From contig OX579641.1 in assembly GCA_951230915.1 (NCBI GenBank), positions 2,728,001 through 2,792,000 of the forward strand: a stretch of DNA of 64,000 bases, written 5' to 3'. The translations under genes and the position numbers were made by a program. The notes under the pieces are model-generated. The model was not told where the DNA came from, made no database searches, and saw only the letters and a program-made list of their open reading frames with translations. The stretch is from Antitrichia curtipendula (Eukaryota > Streptophyta > Bryopsida > Hypnales > Leucodontaceae). The first letter of the stretch is position 1, and every line of letters begins with the position of its first letter. This document shows positions 60,867-64,000 of the stretch, piece after piece.

Positions 60867-61148
60867 CAGGTGCCCTCTGGAAACTGAGTTAAGGTAGGTA
60901 ACCTGTGCGCAGTTTGGGATGGAACAACTGAAACAGGAAACTGCCAAACCCATTAACGTAGTTTTATCGAATGTAGCTGATTTTTTTTGAGCAGGGGAGT
61001 CATCTTTACACGCCTCAAACTATCAGCTTCCCGAATCAAAATAAAATCTTCTGCAGATCAGCTTGCTATTTTGAGCGAGGAGGTAGAATGTGAAAAAAAC
61101 ACCATGCAATACAGTCACGCGGGTTACCTTACTTTCTAGAGGGCATTG
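60867..61148. mobile_element. Probable relative of the E3 MITE
   Basis: The left end (GGTGCCCTCTGGAAACTGAG, then GGTAACC) and the right end (GGTTACC...TTTCTAGAGGGCATTG) are inverted and match the E3 termini at 29140-29362. The right 85 bp match E3 in reverse. Target duplications are not clear. Confidence 0.5.
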
Positions 61149-61155
61149 CACTGTA

Positions 61156-61762
61156 CAGTGGGGTACAATTCATTTACGAATTTGTGGATCCTCCTGAGAC
61201 AAGAGAACTTTGGGAGGCCTGGGTGCGCTAAAAAATGAACAGAATTTTGAATTTTGAATTGCGTTGGAATCATACTGAAGTCTACTTTACCATCATTACA
61301 AACACAAATACGTAATTGAAAATCATACAAAGAGTTTGATGTTTTCTATACATTGTGTACTATCTAGTGTTGCCAACATTTGTGAAAATTACAAATTGTA
61401 TTCAATGGTACATACACCAAATGAACCTTCACAATTGCTTTAGAGATACTTATTCCCATACCACTAGAATTGCTTATATGATTTCTTGCTTGTTCTTCAC
61501 CCAAATGCAAAAAATCTTTGACTATCTTCCAAAGGTTCTCTATGGAAGGGTAGATAGTGTATAAAAGGAATCCAAATTGTTGTATAATTTTAAATTATCC
61601 ATTTTTCACTTGTTATGAAGTTGAAGTGCACTTCATTGCAATTCCAACGCAATTTGCGGTTTCAAAATTAGTTCATTTTTTAGTATGCTAGAGCTTTCTA
61701 TAGTTGTTGAACTTTCTACTAAAAACTAACTGAAAAATTTGTAATGTAGCTGTACTCCACTG
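61156..61762. mobile_element. 607-bp TA-flanked element (E2)
   Basis: Ends CAGTGGGGTACA and, reversed, CAGTGGAGTACA, with TA outside (61154-61155 and 61763-61764). Sub-terminal inverted blocks around AAAAAATGAAC and AATTGCGTTGGAAT extend the symmetry to roughly 130 bp. Related in its termini to E1. Non-coding. Confidence 0.72.
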
Positions 61763-61927
61763 TACAGTAAGGTGAAGGCACCCATTACCAACCACTGCCC
61801 CATTAGCAATCAATAGGGTGTTTAAAAAGAATTTGCAAGTAGTTTCCAACCATCAAGTCTTCCATTCTTGTGACGACACGTGTCCTTGGTTTGGATTGCC
61901 AAAGTGAAGAGGAAGTAATCTCTTAAC

Positions 61928-62902
61928 CCCTCACTGCCCAAGGCCTAACCTTGTCAAAAAAACAACCTTGCTTTTCAAGTGTAATAAGTCTAAATGTGAA
62001 TAAGGTATGAAAATCTCAACCGTACAATCTTGTAGTGTGCATGTTGTAGATGGTGTAAATAAAATTTGTGGTCATTTGACCGTATAGATTGAAAGATTAT
62101 AATGTTCTAGTGTTGAAAAAAGATGCTGAAATTTTCCTAAAAACACATTTGGAGGTGAAATTCGATTTCTAAACCTACTCAAATGAAAAAAAATTTAAAC
62201 TACAAAGTGATTCAAAACCCAAAGACAAACACTTTGGTGGGAAAAAAAATCATTCAAATGATTCATTGCATTTGCAAAATTATTTTGAAATGTAAAAAAG
62301 CAGTGAAAAAGTAGCAAAAAAACACATCTATGGCTGAACCTACCTCTACTAAAATGCTTCTCAATCAATCATAACTTCTTGGATTGATATGAAATTTATA
62401 CCAAAAGAACTAAACTAGTATGCGCAACTTTCTCAAAAATAATTATTGAAAAAAAACACTATTTGGAGAAGTTATAAGCCTCCAAAGTTCATTGTAATGC
62501 AAAAATGTCTGGATTTAGAACTTTGAATTGCTCCCAAGCATTCAAAACAATTTGGATTGACAAAAAAATTTTACCACAATAAGTAGACTTTATTGGAAAT
62601 AAAACCCAACAAATTTTATTGAAAACTAACATTTTATGAAAAGATACAAGCCTCCGAAGTTGCAACCATTCAATGCAGTGTGGTGAACTCAAATTGAACC
62701 TGCAAACTTCAAATGGCGGCTTTCCAAAACTCAGTAAATCTTGGATAGATCTAAAACTTTGACCAAAAAAAATAGACTAGTATGCGCAACTTTCCCAACA
62801 AGTTTTTATTGAATTTGGACATTGGATGCAAAGATTACAGCACTTTGAAGTTGACTGCTAGACTGTGTGAGGACACTTTTGGTCCCCTTAGACGGTGAGG
62901 GG
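61928..62902. mobile_element. TTAA-flanked element T11
   Basis: TTAA flanks both sides (61924-61927 and 62903-62906). The ends are CCCCTCACTGCCC and GACGGTGAGGGG, a variant terminus. It is 975 bp and non-coding. The right half carries two clear copies and one weaker copy of a unit with ACTAGTATGCGCAACTTTC (about 62415 and 62780; the weaker copy near 62570). Confidence 0.75.
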
Positions 62903-62906
62903 TTAA

Positions 62907-64000
62907 ATGAGTGGTTTTGAAATAGTCTAGACATTGCACATGGGTCCAAACCAACTTTTGGCTTTCAAAATTCATAGTAATTTCAGTTCAAGCAATAAAA
63001 TTACCAAAATTTTGCAATCCCCATCATTTCTATGTTTGCTCATAGGAAAATATTTGCTTTGCCTTATACTACTCCAGATTTTGTCAAGAATTGCTTAAAT
63101 GGTCGGTTATAGGTGTTTCCAACATACATTCCATTGCCGCAATGTTTGAGGTCATCTTGGGCACATTTTTGTCAAGTCATTATTTAAAATTAAAAGGGTT
63201 GGTTTGGCAGTTGATGAATATTTTTTCTTAACTTAGGGCAACCCTTCAAATAATCTTGGAAGTAGAATAGTTTAAATTGTTCATTCCATAGGAAAGTGAT
63301 AGTCATGGTTTTCAATGAACTCATTGCTTTTCATTGTATCCTTGTTTTGTAAAGTTAGAGGAACAAATTTGGATTTTGCATTATTTAGTGGACATATTTT
63401 GGGATCAAGATGTATATATATATCTTTCTAACACTTTAATTTGCTTTATGTTTAATTTTGTTGGATTTGGCAAAGTGGCTTATTATTAATTTCCATAACC
63501 ATTTGACCACTTCAAAAAATGTAATTAATTTTTGCCAAAGGTGAAATCAAGCTACGATGATTCTTTATTTATAATCTTTTTTAACAATGAAATTGCTATA
63601 AAACAAAATTGAAAGAAAAATTCATTTCTATAAGATATCACAACACGTTATTGAGTTAGGGTGATTGGCAAAGTCAGAAGAATGAGACAAATTGTTTTAC
63701 CTTGGATATTGTACGAAGAGAGTAGCGTACCTTCATTTGAATGCATAGGCATTAATAGTGAGGTTACAAGTGATTTAAATCTAATCAAACCCAATTTAAA
63801 TATTTTTTTAAATTCCCATCCCTATCTCCCCAATCAACCAACAACCACCCTACCCACATACAAACTATTTGTAATTTCAAATTCATATGAGATATGCAAT
63901 CAATGTAGGATATTGTCGTATTGTTGTGTCCGTCTTCTATATCTATATCTGTATCTATATTTGTATCTATATCCTAGATCAACGGCTTGAATCAATGGTG
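62907..64000. other. AT-rich intergenic DNA to window end
   Basis: No gene recognised. A TCTATATC-type microsatellite occupies about 63937-63975. Confidence 0.45.

Noticed and set aside
60489..60953. 154-codon minus-strand frame
   Set aside because: No family resemblance; overlaps other equally open frames in a GC-rich patch.
1..64000. CRISPR arrays, bacterial operons or viral genes
   Set aside because: The genes have spliceosomal introns and chloroplast targeting. Tandem repeats here lack regular unique spacers, and no viral protein was recognised.

Overview
The window is nuclear DNA of a land plant. The evidence is multi-exon genes with GT-AG introns, two proteins with chloroplast transit-type N-termini, and one subunit of the chloroplast NDH complex, a complex that only some plant lineages keep. 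Roughly 15 kb is a compact gene island. Most of the rest is AT-rich, transposon-laden DNA. The mixture of DNA transposons (TTAA-flanked elements, a Tc1-type transposase relic, TA-flanked elements, a Mutator-like element, a CACTA hairpin) and large intergenic spaces suggests a big-genome, non-flowering vascular plant; a fern is plausible. That placement is inference.

Gene island, 13.8-28.7 kb. Four genes could be assembled exon by exon with consistent splice phases. (1) Minus strand, 13794-16984: an F-box/WD40 protein, 8 coding exons, 554 aa. (2) Plus strand, 18928-20819: an unrecognised 165-aa nuclear-type protein with one C-terminal C2H2 zinc finger, 6 exons. (3) Minus strand, 21167-25877: PNSB1 (NDF1/NDH48), 7 exons, 474 aa. 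(4) Plus strand, 26549-28664: chloroplast peroxiredoxin Q, 3 exons, 217 aa. Genes 1 and 2 are head-to-head, genes 2 and 3 converge with 347 bp between them, and genes 3 and 4 are head-to-head with 671 bp between start codons. Genes 3 and 4 both act at the thylakoid (cyclic electron flow and peroxide detoxification), so a shared promoter is plausible.

Transposon landscape. The dominant theme is a family of at least eleven non-coding elements with termini of the type CCCCTAAAG...CTTTAGGGG, nearly all flanked by TTAA on both sides (891-1813, 2374-3712, 21512-22252 with 21608-22147 nested inside, 32711-33348, 39662-41686, 43732-44639, 45235-45813, 46436-47062, 57177-58119, 61928-62902). TTAA duplication plus a CCC terminus recalls the piggyBac superfamily, but no transposase is visible. 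Copies of a host repeat at 11.8, 43.6 and 46.3 kb act as each other's empty sites. Within the elements a roughly 40-bp motif recurs in both orientations. Other elements are a 411-bp TA-flanked element nested in one TTAA element, two solo LTRs in opposite orientation with perfect 5-bp duplications (38235-39358, 40277-41450), a Mutator-like element with 9-bp duplications (7576-8157), a CACTA-type hairpin (5940-6062), a broken Tc1 transposase gene (6238-7254), and TA-flanked foldbacks (29140-29362, 54428-55828, 61156-61762).

The flanks (1-13.7 kb and 28.7-64 kb) show no intact gene. Two GC-rich patches, 55.86-56.62 kb and 59.95-60.95 kb, stand out from the AT-rich surroundings and may be gene or promoter fragments.
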